A program made the translations under genes and the position numbers. Shown here one piece after another: positions 8,573 through 17,319 of a stretch of 64,000 nucleotides of DNA. Position 1 is the stretch's first letter. Every line of letters begins with the position of its first letter. Below the pieces are notes generated by a model. The model had not been told where the DNA came from. It made no database searches and worked only from the letters and a program-made list of their open reading frames with translations. Origin of the DNA: Nocardia aurantiaca (GTDB lineage Bacteria > Actinomycetota > Actinomycetes > Mycobacteriales > Mycobacteriaceae); the NCBI RefSeq assembly GCF_009708175.1, contig NZ_WMBB01000019.1, positions 40,071 through 104,070 on the forward strand. Reading direction: 5' to 3'.

Positions 8573-11500
8573 TCAGCTGTCGAGGCCGAGCTCGCGCAGG
8601 CGAGCACGGTAGAGCTCGATATTGCCGAGCTTGACGTCCTCATAGCCGCGGACCAGGTCGGGCAGTCCGGCCGCCGCCATGGCGGTGGCGTAGCTGTCGG
8701 CCGTCAGGTCGGCGGCGAGGCGGTGGATCATCGCGGTGTAGTGGGACAGCAACTCCCGCTCCAGCTTTCGGACGTGGGCGTAGCCGAAGGGGTCGAGCTT
8801 GGTGCCGCGCAGAACCTTGCCCTTGGCGAGCAGCCTCAGAGCCGCATGGGATCTCGGGGTGAGGCCGATCTTCTTCTTGCGGCCGAGGGCACGCAGCATC
8901 GGGGGATGCAGCTTGTAGGTGAGGTTCTCGCCGCCGGGGACCTGGGCCTTCACCTCGTCCAGGAAAGCCGGGTCGACCAGCAGGCGGGCGACCTCGTACT
9001 CGTCCTTGTAGGCGGTGAACTTGTACAGTCCGCGCGCCACGGCCTCGCTGAACCCGGTGCGCTCGGTGACCGCGCGCTCGGCGTTCCAGGCGATCTGGAC
9101 GGTGTCGACGTAGCAGCGCGCGACCTTGGCGTTCTGGTAGCCGACCAGTTCGGCGGCCCGCAACTCGACCAGTCGACGGACCTCACCCTCGAAGCTGGTT
9201 CCCGCCAGCAGCTCGTCGGTGGCGATATGCGGAGTGGGCTGCGCCGCAGCGGAATCGGTGGCCGCCGCGAAGGCGGCCGGATCCGCGATGGCCACGCGCC
9301 CCCAGCGGAACGCCGCGATATTGGCCGACACCGCGACCCCGTTGATGCGGATCGCCTCTTCGATCGCCGCGGCGGGCAGCCGCAGACCGCCGGTCTGGAA
9401 GGCCGCGCCGACCATCAGGAAGTTGGCGGCGGCGGTATTGCCGAACAGCTGCTGAGCGGCCGCCAGGGCATCGAAGTCGAACTGCGAATCCGACACCGCC
9501 GCAAGTCGATCCAGCAGTGGCCGGGTCTCCGGGTAGGCGACCGACTTGTCGTAGACCATGTCACCCGTCGGGGTCTTGCTGGTCGAGGCGACCACCACCG
9601 TCCCGCCCGGGTTACCGTACTGCAGGTTCTTGGGGTCGGCCGCGGTCAGCAGATCGATGGCCATGATGCAGTCCGCGCTGCCCGGGGTGAGCCGATTCGA
9701 CGGCTCCAATTCCGTTGTGGAGAAACGTAGATGAGACACCACCGGGCCGGCCTTCTGGCTCAGCCCGATCTGGTCCAGGCTCTCGACCGCGTACCCGGCC
9801 CGCAGTGCGGCGGTGGCCAGCACCTGGTTGACCGTGACGATGCCGGTGCCGCCGATGCCGGCGATGAGCACGTTCTGCGTACCCAGGGGAGGGCCGAATC
9901 CCGGCTCGGCCGCCGTCGGAGGCTCGGCCGCCTTCCGACGCTTCGCCACCGCGTGCTTGGAACCCTTGCGTCCCTTCGCATTCGGGTTCAGCTCCACCGT
10001 CACGAAGGACGGGCAGTCTCCGTCCAGGCAGCTGTAGTCGGTATTGCAGGAAGTCTGGTCGATGCGTGTCTTGCGCCCGAACTCGGTCTCCACCGGCTGC
10101 ACCGACAGGCAGTTGGACTTGGTGCCGCAGTCACCGCAGCCCTCGCACACCGCCTCGTTGATCACCACGCGGGTATTGCGCACCGGCAGCGTGCCGCGCT
10201 TGCGCTGGCGGCGGGCGTCGGCCGCACAGTGCTGATCGTAGATCAGGACGGTGACGCCCTTGATCTCGCGCAGCATCTTCTGCGCCTCGTCCAGCCGGTC
10301 GCGATGCCATAGCAACGTGCCCTTGGCCAGCGCTTTCTTATTGTGTCGCTTCGGATCGTCGGCGCAGATGATGATCTGCTTCACGCCCTCGACGGTCAGC
10401 TTGTGGGTCAGCTTCGCGACCGTCAGCCCGCCCTCCACGTTTTGCGCGCCGGTCATGGCGACCACCTCGTTGTAGAGCAGCTTGTAGGTGATGTTCACCC
10501 CCGCCGCCACGCACGCCTGCATGGCCAGCTGGCCGGAGTGGAAGAAGGTGCCATCGCCGATGTTCTGGAACAGGTGCGGCACGTCGGTGAACGGCGCCTG
10601 CCCGATCCATTGGCTGCCCTCGCCGCCCATCTGGGTCAGGCCGGTGACCGCGCTGTCGCTGCGCCCGGACAGGGTGACCAGGGTGTGGCAGCCGATGCCG
10701 CCACCGCCGATCGAGCCCTCGGGCAGGGCGGTGGAGCGGTTGTGCGGGCAGCCGCTGCAGAAGTACGGGGTGCGCTTGGCCGACAGCACCTCCAGCGAAA
10801 GCTGCGGCGGGGGAGCCTTCTTCAGCTCGATGCGATCGCGCAGCACCCGCCGCAGCGGGGCCAGCAGCCGGCCCGCGGTGAGCTCGCCGTCGAACGGCAT
10901 GAGGGGCAGGCCGTTTCCGTCCAGCTTGCCGAGGATGCGCGGGGCATCGGCGGTGCCGTACAGGATTTCGCGAATCTGGGTCTCGATGAACGCGGTCTTG
11001 TCCTCGACCACGATCACCTGTTCCAGACCCCGCGCGAACTCGGTGACCCGCTGTGCCCCAACGGGATACGGCATGCCGATGCGGAGCAGGCGAATGCCCG
11101 CGCGGTGCATGGCCGCCTCGTCGACGCCGAGGTCGAGCAGCGCCTGGCGCACCGCGTCGAAGGTGGTGCCGGTGGCCGCGATGCCGATCCGCGCATGCGC
11201 CGGAGCCACCTCGATGACATCGAGAGCATTGGCTTCTCCGAAAGCGCGCACGGTGGCCCAGCGCGGCCCGTACAGGTCGGCCTCGGCCAGCACGCTGTCC
11301 GCGGGCGCCGCCATCGGCCGCTGCCGGTAGGCGAAAGCCTTTCCCTCCCAACGAACCTCGGGCACCGCGATGGGAAGCTCGGCGACCGACGAATCCACTG
11401 TCCACGCGCCGTCGGCGACATCGGCCACGATCTTCATGGCCACGACGCAGCCCGAGGCCCGCGACAGCGCCACACCCTGCATGCCCATGGTGATGATCTC

Positions 11501-12067
11501 GCGGGCATTGCGCGGGAACAGCACCGGCACTCCCATGGCCGCCAGCGACCGCTCGCTCACCGCGGGCACGGTCGAGGACTTCGAGGCCGGGTCGTCGCCC
11601 ACCAGCAGCAGCACGCCGCCGCGCGGATTCACTCCGTACATGTTCGCGTGCCGAATGGCATCGGTGGCGCGGTCCACGCCGGGTCCCTTTCCGTACCAGA
11701 CGCCCACCACGCCGTCGTGGGTCGGCGTCCCGGTCGGCAGATCCGCCTGGCTGCCCCACACCGAGGTGGCCGCGAGCTCCTCGTTCAAGCCTGGCACGAA
11801 GGTGATGTCGTGTTCGGCCAGCACATTCGGCATGCCCAGCAGCATCTTGTCGACCCCGCCCAGCGGGCTGCCCTGATACCCGGACACGAACGTCGCGACC
11901 CGGTGACCGGCGCGAATATCGCGAACGTGCTGTTCCACCAGCAGGCGGGCGATGGCCTGCACTCCGGTGAGGAGGACCGGACCCGCGCCGGACCGGTAGC
12001 GGTCGGCGAGGTCGTAGGGCGCAGCCGGTTCGGCCTGTCGGACAGGCGCGCAGGCAACGTCGGTCAT
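8573..12067 (-). CDS. Fused indolepyruvate ferredoxin oxidoreductase
   Basis: An 1164-aa single-chain 2-oxoacid:ferredoxin oxidoreductase, expected to decarboxylate arylpyruvates (possibly branched-chain ketoacids) to acyl-CoA with TPP, CoA and ferredoxin. From the N-terminus: a pyruvate-ferredoxin-type domain (about 30-300), a TPP-binding domain with GGEGSQWIGQ (about 480-560), Cys-rich cluster segments CEGCGDCGTKSNC and a following C-rich loop, and a gamma-type domain with IAGIGGTGIVTVNQV (about 720). A long C-terminal extension follows. Many bacteria have separate IorA and IorB; this fused form is typical of aerobic actinobacteria and proteobacteria. It lies downstream of an Lrp regulator, with two direct repeats in between. 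Confidence 0.9.
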   Translation of the reverse strand: MTDVACAPVRQAEPAAPYDLADRYRSGAGPVLLTGVQAIARLLVEQHVRDIRAGHRVATFVSGYQGSPLGGVDKMLLGMPNVLAEHDITFVPGLNEELAATSVWGSQADLPTGTPTHDGVVGVWYGKGPGVDRATDAIRHANMYGVNPRGGVLLLVGDDPASKSSTVPAVSERSLAAMGVPVLFPRNAREIITMGMQGVALSRASGCVVAMKIVADVADGAWTVDSSVAELPIAVPEVRWEGKAFAYRQRPMAAPADSVLAEADLYGPRWATVRAFGEANALDVIEVAPAHARIGIAATGTTFDAVRQALLDLGVDEAAMHRAGIRLLRIGMPYPVGAQRVTEFARGLEQVIVVEDKTAFIETQIREILYGTADAPRILGKLDGNGLPLMPFDGELTAGRLLAPLRRVLRDRIELKKAPPPQLSLEVLSAKRTPYFCSGCPHNRSTALPEGSIGGGGIGCHTLVTLSGRSDSAVTGLTQMGGEGSQWIGQAPFTDVPHLFQNIGDGTFFHSGQLAMQACVAAGVNITYKLLYNEVVAMTGAQNVEGGLTVAKLTHKLTVEGVKQIIICADDPKRHNKKALAKGTLLWHRDRLDEAQKMLREIKGVTVLIYDQHCAADARRQRKRGTLPVRNTRVVINEAVCEGCGDCGTKSNCLSVQPVETEFGRKTRIDQTSCNTDYSCLDGDCPSFVTVELNPNAKGRKGSKHAVAKRRKAAEPPTAAEPGFGPPLGTQNVLIAGIGGTGIVTVNQVLATAALRAGYAVESLDQIGLSQKAGPVVSHLRFSTTELEPSNRLTPGSADCIMAIDLLTAADPKNLQYGNPGGTVVVASTSKTPTGDMVYDKSVAYPETRPLLDRLAAVSDSQFDFDALAAAQQLFGNTAAANFLMVGAAFQTGGLRLPAAAIEEAIRINGVAVSANIAAFRWGRVAIADPAAFAAATDSAAAQPTPHIATDELLAGTSFEGEVRRLVELRAAELVGYQNAKVARCYVDTVQIAWNAERAVTERTGFSEAVARGLYKFTAYKDEYEVARLLVDPAFLDEVKAQVPGGENLTYKLHPPMLRALGRKKKIGLTPRSHAALRLLAKGKVLRGTKLDPFGYAHVRKLERELLSHYTAMIHRLAADLTADSYATAMAAAGLPDLVRGYEDVKLGNIELYRARLRELGLDS

Positions 12068-12180
12068 GAACAGTCACCACCACTCTCCACAGCCCAGATC
12101 GTGAGCTGCAAACGAAGGGAACAAAGCGATCGGTGCAGCGAAATCTGCCGTGATGTGTGATCTGTGTCAACAGTCGCGCG

Positions 12181-12213
12181 AAAAGTTGATCAGACTGCTC
12201 AAAAGTGATCTGG
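12181..12213. promoter_or_regulatory. Direct repeats, candidate Lrp sites
   Basis: AAAAGTTGATCAGA (12181-12194) and AAAAGTGATCTGG (12201-12213) start 20 bases apart, about two helical turns. They lie between the Lrp gene and the oxidoreductase start at 12067. Their position suggests binding sites for the adjacent Lrp/AsnC protein; this is inference. Confidence 0.35.
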
Positions 12214-12290
12214 AACACTGTGGCGCGCGCAGCAATGTGCTCGAGCGTCCGCGGCCCCGGCTCATCTCCTGATGCGCCGGGACCGGTTCG

Positions 12291-12776
12291 TCATTCGGCG
12301 GCGGTCCGGCTCGTCAGATGCTCGACGAGCGGCAGCGATCGGTACTCGACCGGAGTCGCCAGGGCCAGCATGGTTTCTGTGTGCTTCACGCCGGGAATCG
12401 AGTGCACGCGCTGGATGATGGAAAGCAGATCCGGCTGGGACCGCGCCGCGATCCGCACCAGCAGATCCCCGCGTCCTGTCGTCGCGTGCACCTCGAGCAC
12501 ATTCGGGAAGTCCCGCAGGGCCTCGACGATGTCGTTCATCTTGTTCTGGTCCAACTCGATACCCAGGAATGCGTGCACCGCGAACCCGATGGCCTGCAGA
12601 TCGACGTCCGGTGGATATCCCCGCACCACCCCGGATGCCTCGAGCCGCTTCATTCGCGCCTGCACGGTGTTGCGCGCGATCCCCAGCCGCTGCGCCAACT
12701 CCAGAATCGGCACCCGCGGATCGGCCGCCAACTCCGCGAGCAGCGCGGAATCGAGGCCGTCGATCTTGATGCTCAT
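12291..12776 (-). CDS. Lrp/AsnC-family transcriptional regulator
   Basis: A 161-aa regulator with an N-terminal AsnC helix-turn-helix (about 5-60; the LAQRLGIARNTVQARMKRLE region is the recognition part) and a C-terminal RAM ligand-binding domain (about 70-150; VLEVHATTGRGDLLVRI). Such proteins bind amino acids and control amino-acid metabolism. It is 223 bases upstream of the indolepyruvate oxidoreductase gene on the same strand, so that gene is the likely target. The ATG at 12776 is the first codon of the family-like sequence; the open frame upstream of it is unrelated. Confidence 0.9.
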   Translation of the reverse strand: MSIKIDGLDSALLAELAADPRVPILELAQRLGIARNTVQARMKRLEASGVVRGYPPDVDLQAIGFAVHAFLGIELDQNKMNDIVEALRDFPNVLEVHATTGRGDLLVRIAARSQPDLLSIIQRVHSIPGVKHTETMLALATPVEYRSLPLVEHLTSRTAAE

Positions 12777-12996
12777 GCCGCATTGTCGCACAGCGGCCGG
12801 GCCCGGACGGCGGGCCGGAACGTGGCGGATTACGCGAAGTAGCGGCGGCCCGGGCCTTGGCGGGCCGCAATCCTGCTGAGGCGCAAGGACGTATCCATCG
12901 GCGCTGCGGCGCCGCCTCTTGCGGCGATATCCTCTCGATAACGCGACTTCGGACGGCCCCGATGATCCAGGCGTGAAACGTGAGCGGCGAGGAAGC

Positions 12997-13545
12997 ATGA
13001 AAACCAGGTCAGCGGCACTGCTCGCGATGGCTGCGGCCCTCGCGGCGGTCACCGCCGCCTGTGGTGGCACCACCGCCACGGGCCCGGCGACGACCACCGT
13101 CACCGCTGCCGCCCAGCACTCGGCCGCTCCCGCCGGAAGCGGTCGCGGGCTCTGCTTCGACCCGAACTCCGACCTCGCCCGCTCGGCCATCGCCCGGCTT
13201 TCCCCGCCCCCGGTCGGCGGTTGGCAAGCGGGACAGGCCAGCGATGATCAGATCGCCTCGGGCTGCGACGGCGTGCTGTCCTGGATGATGGTGAACTCCG
13301 ACACCAATCACCCCTATACCCACGTACTCTTCTTCACCAGCGGGACGTATCTGGGGACCGCCACGCCCGACCCGTACATGTACACGATGGTCACCGGCAA
13401 GACCCGCACCTCGCTGTCTCTCACCTATCACTGGCTCAACGGCAATGACCCGATGTGCTGCCCGCAGGGCGGGCCCAGCGTGGTCACGTTCACCCTCGAC
13501 GGCACCAAGGTCACGGCCGTCGGTCAGTTCCCGCCCCACGCCTGA
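12997..13545 (+). CDS. LppP/LprE-type lipoprotein
   Basis: A 182-aa exported lipoprotein. The signal peptide ends in VTAACGG with the lipobox Cys near residue 22. A Thr/Ala-rich linker follows, then a globular domain with four cysteines (two in CC) and a YHWLNGNDPMCCPQGG-type segment that recalls the LppP/LprE family of mycobacteria and nocardiae. The family's role is unknown. The ATG at 12997 has GAGGAAG just upstream; the open frame extends another 26 codons but has no signal-like features. Confidence 0.8.
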   Translation: MKTRSAALLAMAAALAAVTAACGGTTATGPATTTVTAAAQHSAAPAGSGRGLCFDPNSDLARSAIARLSPPPVGGWQAGQASDDQIASGCDGVLSWMMVNSDTNHPYTHVLFFTSGTYLGTATPDPYMYTMVTGKTRTSLSLTYHWLNGNDPMCCPQGGPSVVTFTLDGTKVTAVGQFPPHA

Positions 13546-13626
13546 ACCCGCGCGTCCGGGTCTGCCCGGTCATCCGCATCCGCTGCCCGCTGGGTATCGA
13601 GGCGATTGTGATTGTGGTGCAGGTGA

Positions 13627-13941
13627 TTCGGGGGAACACCAGCCACTTCGAAGCTGGACCTGGCGTGCGAGCACCTGTGCCGAATGCTGGCCATGATGGA
13701 CGATCGCGGCTACGACACCATGGAGCCGGTCGCCGACCAGGCTGTGCAGCGGCGCCCGCTGCTGGACTTCCACGCCGGCTACGTCCAGCGAGTGGCGAAC
13801 GCGTTGCCCAAGCAGGGCACCTCCGGCCCGTAGACGGTGACCTACGCTTCCGATGTCGAACGGCTGCGCAAGGGCCCGATCGACGATCCGGCGCTGAAGT
13901 TCGGCCGCAGCGGCTCCCCACAACCCGCGATGGCCGGGTGA
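13627..13941 (+). pseudogene. Relic: C-terminus of an EthA-like flavin monooxygenase
   Basis: One frame reads as the last ~100 residues of an EthA-like flavin-containing monooxygenase: CRMLAMMDDRGYDTMEP, then PLLDFHAGYVQR, LPKQG and RLRKGPIDDPALKF. An in-frame TAG at 13831-13833 stands where the family has the Trp of a Gly-x-Trp motif, so it is a nonsense mutation. There is no N-terminal part upstream; the lipoprotein gene ends 82 bases before. The fragment is non-functional as it stands. Confidence 0.75.
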
Positions 13942-14088
13942 GGCCGGCGTCGAGGATGCCGATGGCGGGAGGACGCGGGGTCTGGATCGAGCTCGACCAG
14001 AGAACTGGCATACGGAGCTTGCACGGCGCGCATCTGGCGGTCGAGGTTCTTGCCTCGGCTCCATGAGAACCGATGAGCTCGGCTCGGC

Positions 14089-14117
14089 GAGGCCGGGACA
14101 GCACTGGTCCCGGCCTC
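14089..14117. terminator. 11-bp perfect inverted repeat downstream of the NTF2-like gene
   Basis: GAGGCCGGGAC (14089-14099) and GTCCCGGCCTC (14107-14117) around a 7-base loop, 38 bases after the stop of the minus-strand NTF2-like gene. A strong hairpin in the right place for a terminator, without a T-run. Confidence 0.5.
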
Positions 14118-14154
14118 GATGCGGGTGTTGTGCCCCCTCGATCGAGGGGTGCTG

Positions 14155-14892
14155 TCAGTGGACCCCTGCGCGAATCTTGGCGGCTATGGCGGGCACACGA
14201 GAGGCTGCGAAGAGTGCTTTGAATTGCCAGCTGTCGTCGCGGGGCAGGACTCCCGCGCGTTGGGTCGCGTCGATCGCGTCGTAGAGGGTTTCGCCTTCTT
14301 CGAGCAGCCCCTGTTCGTTGAAGTGGTAGCGGTCGACGGCGGGGCATTGCAGGAAGCGCCCGGTGCCGTAGATGACGGGGCCGCTGCCGTCGTAGGGGTA
14401 CAGACGCAGCGGTCCGCTCCAGTGGCCGCTGCCGATGTAGCGAATTACCGTGCGCACCTTATGATCCGGGGTCACATCGATGTAGATCTGGTCGGGCAGC
14501 GGATCGTAGCGCCAGTCGGGTATGGCGTCGAAGAAGGCCATGTTGTAGGTGACGAAATCGTCGATGCCGACGATGGTGCGCCCGAACGTGGTGACATCGG
14601 TGTAGCGCATGTCGGCGGCATACAGTTCGTGGTTGTAGCTCATGTCGCGGTCGATCCAGCTCCACCAGTACTTCTTCGCCCAATCCATCAGCCAGGACAG
14701 GTCCACACCGAGTTTGCGGTAGAACTCGAGTTTGCGTTCGAAGTTGTCGAACCAGGCGCGGGTTGTGGCCTGCAGTTCATGTTCGGGGATCGCGCGGACG
14801 GGGGCTCCGCGGTTGGCATTCAGAAACTCCGGTACCGGGCGGGCGAGCCGCGGCGTACGCAAAGCCTGCTGGAACTTTTCCTCGGTGAACAT
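14155..14892 (-). CDS. NTF2/SnoaL-like fold protein
   Basis: A 245-aa protein. The N-terminal third is helical with many aromatic residues. The rest (about 80-230) resembles an NTF2-like cone fold with FVTYNMAFFDAIPDWRYDPLPDQ and a later RYIGSGHWSGPLRLYPYDG segment. Such proteins are small isomerases, cyclases or hydratases; the substrate is not known. The ATG at 14892 has AAAGGGAAAG directly upstream; the open frame extends to 15000 but without protein-like character. Its promoter region carries a GAATC-N4-GATTC operator shared with the nearby TetR gene and a broken monooxygenase, so the three probably formed one catabolic unit, possibly for a steroid or terpene-like ketone. Confidence 0.7.
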   Translation of the reverse strand: MFTEEKFQQALRTPRLARPVPEFLNANRGAPVRAIPEHELQATTRAWFDNFERKLEFYRKLGVDLSWLMDWAKKYWWSWIDRDMSYNHELYAADMRYTDVTTFGRTIVGIDDFVTYNMAFFDAIPDWRYDPLPDQIYIDVTPDHKVRTVIRYIGSGHWSGPLRLYPYDGSGPVIYGTGRFLQCPAVDRYHFNEQGLLEEGETLYDAIDATQRAGVLPRDDSWQFKALFAASRVPAIAAKIRAGVH

Positions 14893-14983
14893 TGCTTTCC
14901 CTTTCTCATGAGCGGGTGCGGCCGAGAACGCCTTCGGCGAGGCCGGCTCGGTGGGGGTCACGCGATCACCGCGATCACCATCG

Positions 14984-14999
14984 TGAATCGTATGATTCA
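14984..14999. promoter_or_regulatory. TetR-type operator, copy 1 (NTF2-like gene side)
   Basis: TGAATCGTATGATTCA: perfect 6-bp arms TGAATC/GATTCA with a 4-base spacer, 92 bases upstream of the NTF2-like start. A second palindrome CTTGAATCAAG follows at 15001-15011. The same GAATC-N4-GATTC core recurs at 15067 and 16100. Confidence 0.65.
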
Positions 15000-15066
15000 T
15001 CTTGAATCAAGTGATGTCAATTGGTGTTCGGCATTGTGGGGGCGGAGTCGAACCGCGATCCATGTT

Positions 15067-15080
15067 GAATCGCTCGATTC
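15067..15080. promoter_or_regulatory. TetR-type operator, copy 2 (broken monooxygenase side)
   Basis: GAATCGCTCGATTC, the same GAATC-N4-GATTC core, here with 6-bp arms. It is 35 bases upstream of the start of the decayed flavin monooxygenase, where a repressor would cover the promoter. Confidence 0.65.
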
Positions 15081-15114
15081 GGGATGCGCTGTCCCGCTAC
15101 CGAAGTAGCCGCAG

Positions 15115-15420
15115 ATGACCGCCGGCGTGCCCGCATCCGATCGGCGGATCGTCATCGTCGGCGCTGGTCTGTCCGGAGTCGGTATGGTGGTCAGCCTGCG
15201 CCGCGAGGGGATCGCCGACGGCTTCGATCGCGTGACTTCTGCGCAACGCAGCCCCTGCGGTCCTACGAAGGCGTGAGCTTGCCGAAACTGCCGAACGTGT
15301 TCACCCTGTCCGGTCCCTACTGGTGGACAGGTGGTCGAGCCGGACCTTCTCGCTGGACGATTACGCCTACTCGTGGCCGGCGCTACGGGCTGTGGTTCGC
15401 TGCCTCACGCGAGAGGCGAT
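15115..15420 (+). pseudogene. Relic: flavin monooxygenase with internal deletion and frameshifts
   Basis: From the ATG at 15115 the frame reads a normal flavoprotein N-terminus with the FAD loop VGAGLSGVGM, then stops at 15274 after 53 codons. A second frame over about 15230-15340 reads RDFCATQPLRSYEGVSLPKL and PNVFTLSGPYWWTG, which is sequence from the last third of FMO-type proteins. A third frame continues with SLDDYAYSWPALRAVVRCL. Several hundred codons are therefore missing and the remainder is frameshifted. Its promoter operator is still intact. It ends where the convergent TetR gene ends. Confidence 0.7.
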
Positions 15421-16043
15421 CATTGCCCGAGGGCGGGGCTCAGCAGCGAAACGACTATCGCGACCGCGTTGTCGACAAGCTGATCCCTGCCGATCGCGAG
15501 ATGACCGTCGACCCACTCCAGATAGACCGCGGTCAGCGCGCCGGCCAGAGCCGTACCCAAGGTGGCGAGTGTGTCGTCACTGCTGGCGAACAGGTCATCG
15601 GCACTGCTGCCCAACATGGGCGCCAGTGCGCGGACGGCAGCCGGGGTGCGCTCGGTGATATGCCGTCGCAGGCTGTCGTCGGCCAGTGGTTCGCGTAACA
15701 GCACCCGCGCCCGTCGGGGATCCTCCTCGAAGAAGTCGGCGCACGTCTCCAGTCCGGTCCTGATGGCCGCGTGCGGATCGGCTCCTGGCGCGATGGCCGA
15801 AAGCCGTTCGCGCAGAGCGCCTTCGGTGCGATCGTAGACTGCGGCGAGCAGCGTCTCGCGGCTGTCGAAGCTTTCATAGAAGTACCGGGGGCTCAGGTTG
15901 GCCTCCCGCGTGACCGCTCGCATGGTGACAGCGCCGGCACCTCCCGCGCCGAGCAAGTCGAACGCGCGGTCGAGAAGCTGATCGCGTCGCTCGCCGGATC
16001 GATCCTGAAGCGTCTGACCGCGCCAGAGTTTGGGAGCGCTCAC
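15420..16043 (-). CDS. TetR-family transcriptional regulator
   Basis: A 207-aa repressor with an N-terminal TetR helix-turn-helix (about 18-65; AVTMRAVTREANLSPRYFYESFDSRETLLAAVYD) and a helical ligand-binding domain. The GTG start at 16043 has GAGGATGGAG just upstream; the longer open frame is not protein-like. Its own promoter has a GAATC-N4-GATTC site 57 bases upstream of the start. The same site precedes the NTF2-like gene and the broken monooxygenase, so this protein is the likely regulator of all three. Confidence 0.9.
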   Translation of the reverse strand: MSAPKLWRGQTLQDRSGERRDQLLDRAFDLLGAGGAGAVTMRAVTREANLSPRYFYESFDSRETLLAAVYDRTEGALRERLSAIAPGADPHAAIRTGLETCADFFEEDPRRARVLLREPLADDSLRRHITERTPAAVRALAPMLGSSADDLFASSDDTLATLGTALAGALTAVYLEWVDGHLAIGRDQLVDNAVAIVVSLLSPALGQ

Positions 16044-16099
16044 CGCTCCATCCTCGCACCCGACCGACGCCCACGAATCGACACCGGGCGATTCTATAT

Positions 16100-16113
16100 G
16101 AATCACCTGATTC
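16100..16113. promoter_or_regulatory. TetR-type operator, copy 3 (autoregulation)
   Basis: GAATCACCTGATTC, upstream of the TetR start. A further GATTC half-site at 16090-16094 makes an overlapping palindrome GATTC-N5-GAATC, so two dimers could bind. Confidence 0.65.
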
Positions 16114-16318
16114 TCATTCGGTGGGTCTCCGACCCTCGCTCGTGGCATGGCAGCGCCGATTCGCGGAAGCAACCGGGCGGTGCGGACGTAACAGGAGGTT
16201 CGACCGCTACGCCTCACCGAATGCGCCGATGTTGGAGATGACCTGGCCGGCGCTGGGTTCTTCGCAATCAGGTGACGTTTCGAATCTCACGGAGCTCGAC
16301 TGCTCGAATACGCAGTTC

Positions 16319-16352
16319 GGCCCAGGCGAGAGAATCGTCTCTCGCCTGGGCC
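16319..16352. terminator. 15-bp perfect hairpin downstream of tRNA-His
   Basis: GGCCCAGGCGAGAGA (16319-16333) and TCTCTCGCCTGGGCC (16338-16352) around a 4-base ATCG loop, starting 7 bases after the tRNA 3' end. It is the strongest hairpin noted in this part of the window and most likely the tRNA terminator. Confidence 0.75.
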
Positions 16353-16358
16353 GATGAG

Positions 16359-16432
16359 GGTGGCTGACGGGACTCGAACCCGCGACACCCAGGATCACAA
16401 CCTGGTGCTCTACCAGCTGAACTACAGCCACC
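16359..16432 (-). tRNA. tRNA-His (anticodon GTG)
   Basis: The minus strand folds as a cloverleaf: acceptor stem GTGGCTG pairs with CAGCCAC, D-arm GTAGTTCAGCTGGTAGAGC, anticodon arm CCAGGTT-GTG-ATCCTGG and T-arm GCGGGTTCGAGTCCCGT. The extra G(-1) at 16432, opposite discriminator C at 16359, is the hallmark of tRNA-His. The CCA end is not encoded. It is next to orn, as in mycobacteria (hisT). Confidence 0.95.
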
Positions 16433-16497
16433 ATTACCGGTAACTTCCGGCGCGGTAGATCGTAACGTGTCCGCGCCGCGAGTACCTAATCGGCTGT

Positions 16498-17124
16498 TCA
16501 GGAGGGGTTTACGGGGGGTTCGGCGGGGGCGGACAATTCGGCGGCGACCGCGGCGATCTCGGTCGTCGACGGCCCGGGGGCGGCGACGAAGGCGGTGCGT
16601 CGGTAGTACTCCAGCTCGCGGATGGATTCCTTGATGTCGGTGAGGGCGCGATGGGTGAGGCCCTTCTCCGGCTGGCCGAAGTAGATGCGGGGGTACCAGC
16701 GGCGGGCCAATTCCTTGATGGAGCTGACGTCGATCATGCGGTAGTGCAGGTGCGCGTCGAGGGTCGGCATGTCGCGGGCGATGAAGCCGCGGTCGGTGGC
16801 GATCGAGTTGCCGGCCAACGGGACCGTGCGCGGGGTGGGGACGTACTGCTTGATGTAGTCGAGGATCTGTTGCTCGGCCTCGGCGACGGAGACGGTGGAG
16901 CGGCGGACCTCGTCGGTGAGCCCGGAGCGGGCGTGCATCTCGGTCACCACCGGCGGCATGGCGGCCAGGGCTGCGTCGTCGGCGTGGATGACGATATCCA
17001 CGCCTTCGCCGAGGATATTGAGGTCACTGTCGGTCACGAGCGCGGCCACCTCGATCAGCTTGTCGCTGTCGAGTCGGAGGCCGGTCATCTCGCAGTCCAT
17101 CCACACCATGTACTTGTCGGTCAC
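16498..17124 (-). CDS. orn: Oligoribonuclease
   Basis: A 208-aa DEDDh 3'-5' exoribonuclease that degrades 2-5-nt RNA and, in c-di-GMP users, pGpG. Motifs: DCEMTGL (first Asp/Glu pair near the N-terminus), the Asp in NSIATDRGFI, and HRALTDIKESI with the catalytic His and last Asp. The normal family length is about 180-200 residues; here an Ala/Pro-rich tail adds a little. The GTG at 17124 (VTDKYMVWMDCEM) is the family-like start; the frame stays open far upstream, but that is the shadow of the HerA-like gene. The order tRNA-His/orn/HerA-like/SDR is conserved in mycolic-acid bacteria. Confidence 0.95.
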   Translation of the reverse strand: MTDKYMVWMDCEMTGLRLDSDKLIEVAALVTDSDLNILGEGVDIVIHADDAALAAMPPVVTEMHARSGLTDEVRRSTVSVAEAEQQILDYIKQYVPTPRTVPLAGNSIATDRGFIARDMPTLDAHLHYRMIDVSSIKELARRWYPRIYFGQPEKGLTHRALTDIKESIRELEYYRRTAFVAAPGPSTTEIAAVAAELSAPAEPPVNPS

Positions 17125-17319
17125 CCGCCAAACACTAATCCTTCGGTGTTCCTCGACCCGGCTGCCCGCCGCGTCGAGGCCGCTCCCGCCGCCCGACCGG
17201 GCAGTATCGTTCTCTATAGATCGGGCGCATAACGAGCGGTCGGCATGTTGGTTGGACAGTTCCGAGGACATCGGTTCGCAGGGCAGTCGCAGTTGGCAGA
17301 GCGGACGGAGGAAGCGCGA

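Noticed and set aside
8471..12160. Long plus-strand frames over the indolepyruvate oxidoreductase gene
   Set aside because: Shadow frames of a high-GC gene; no domain sequence, while the minus strand has clear TPP and iron-sulfur motifs.
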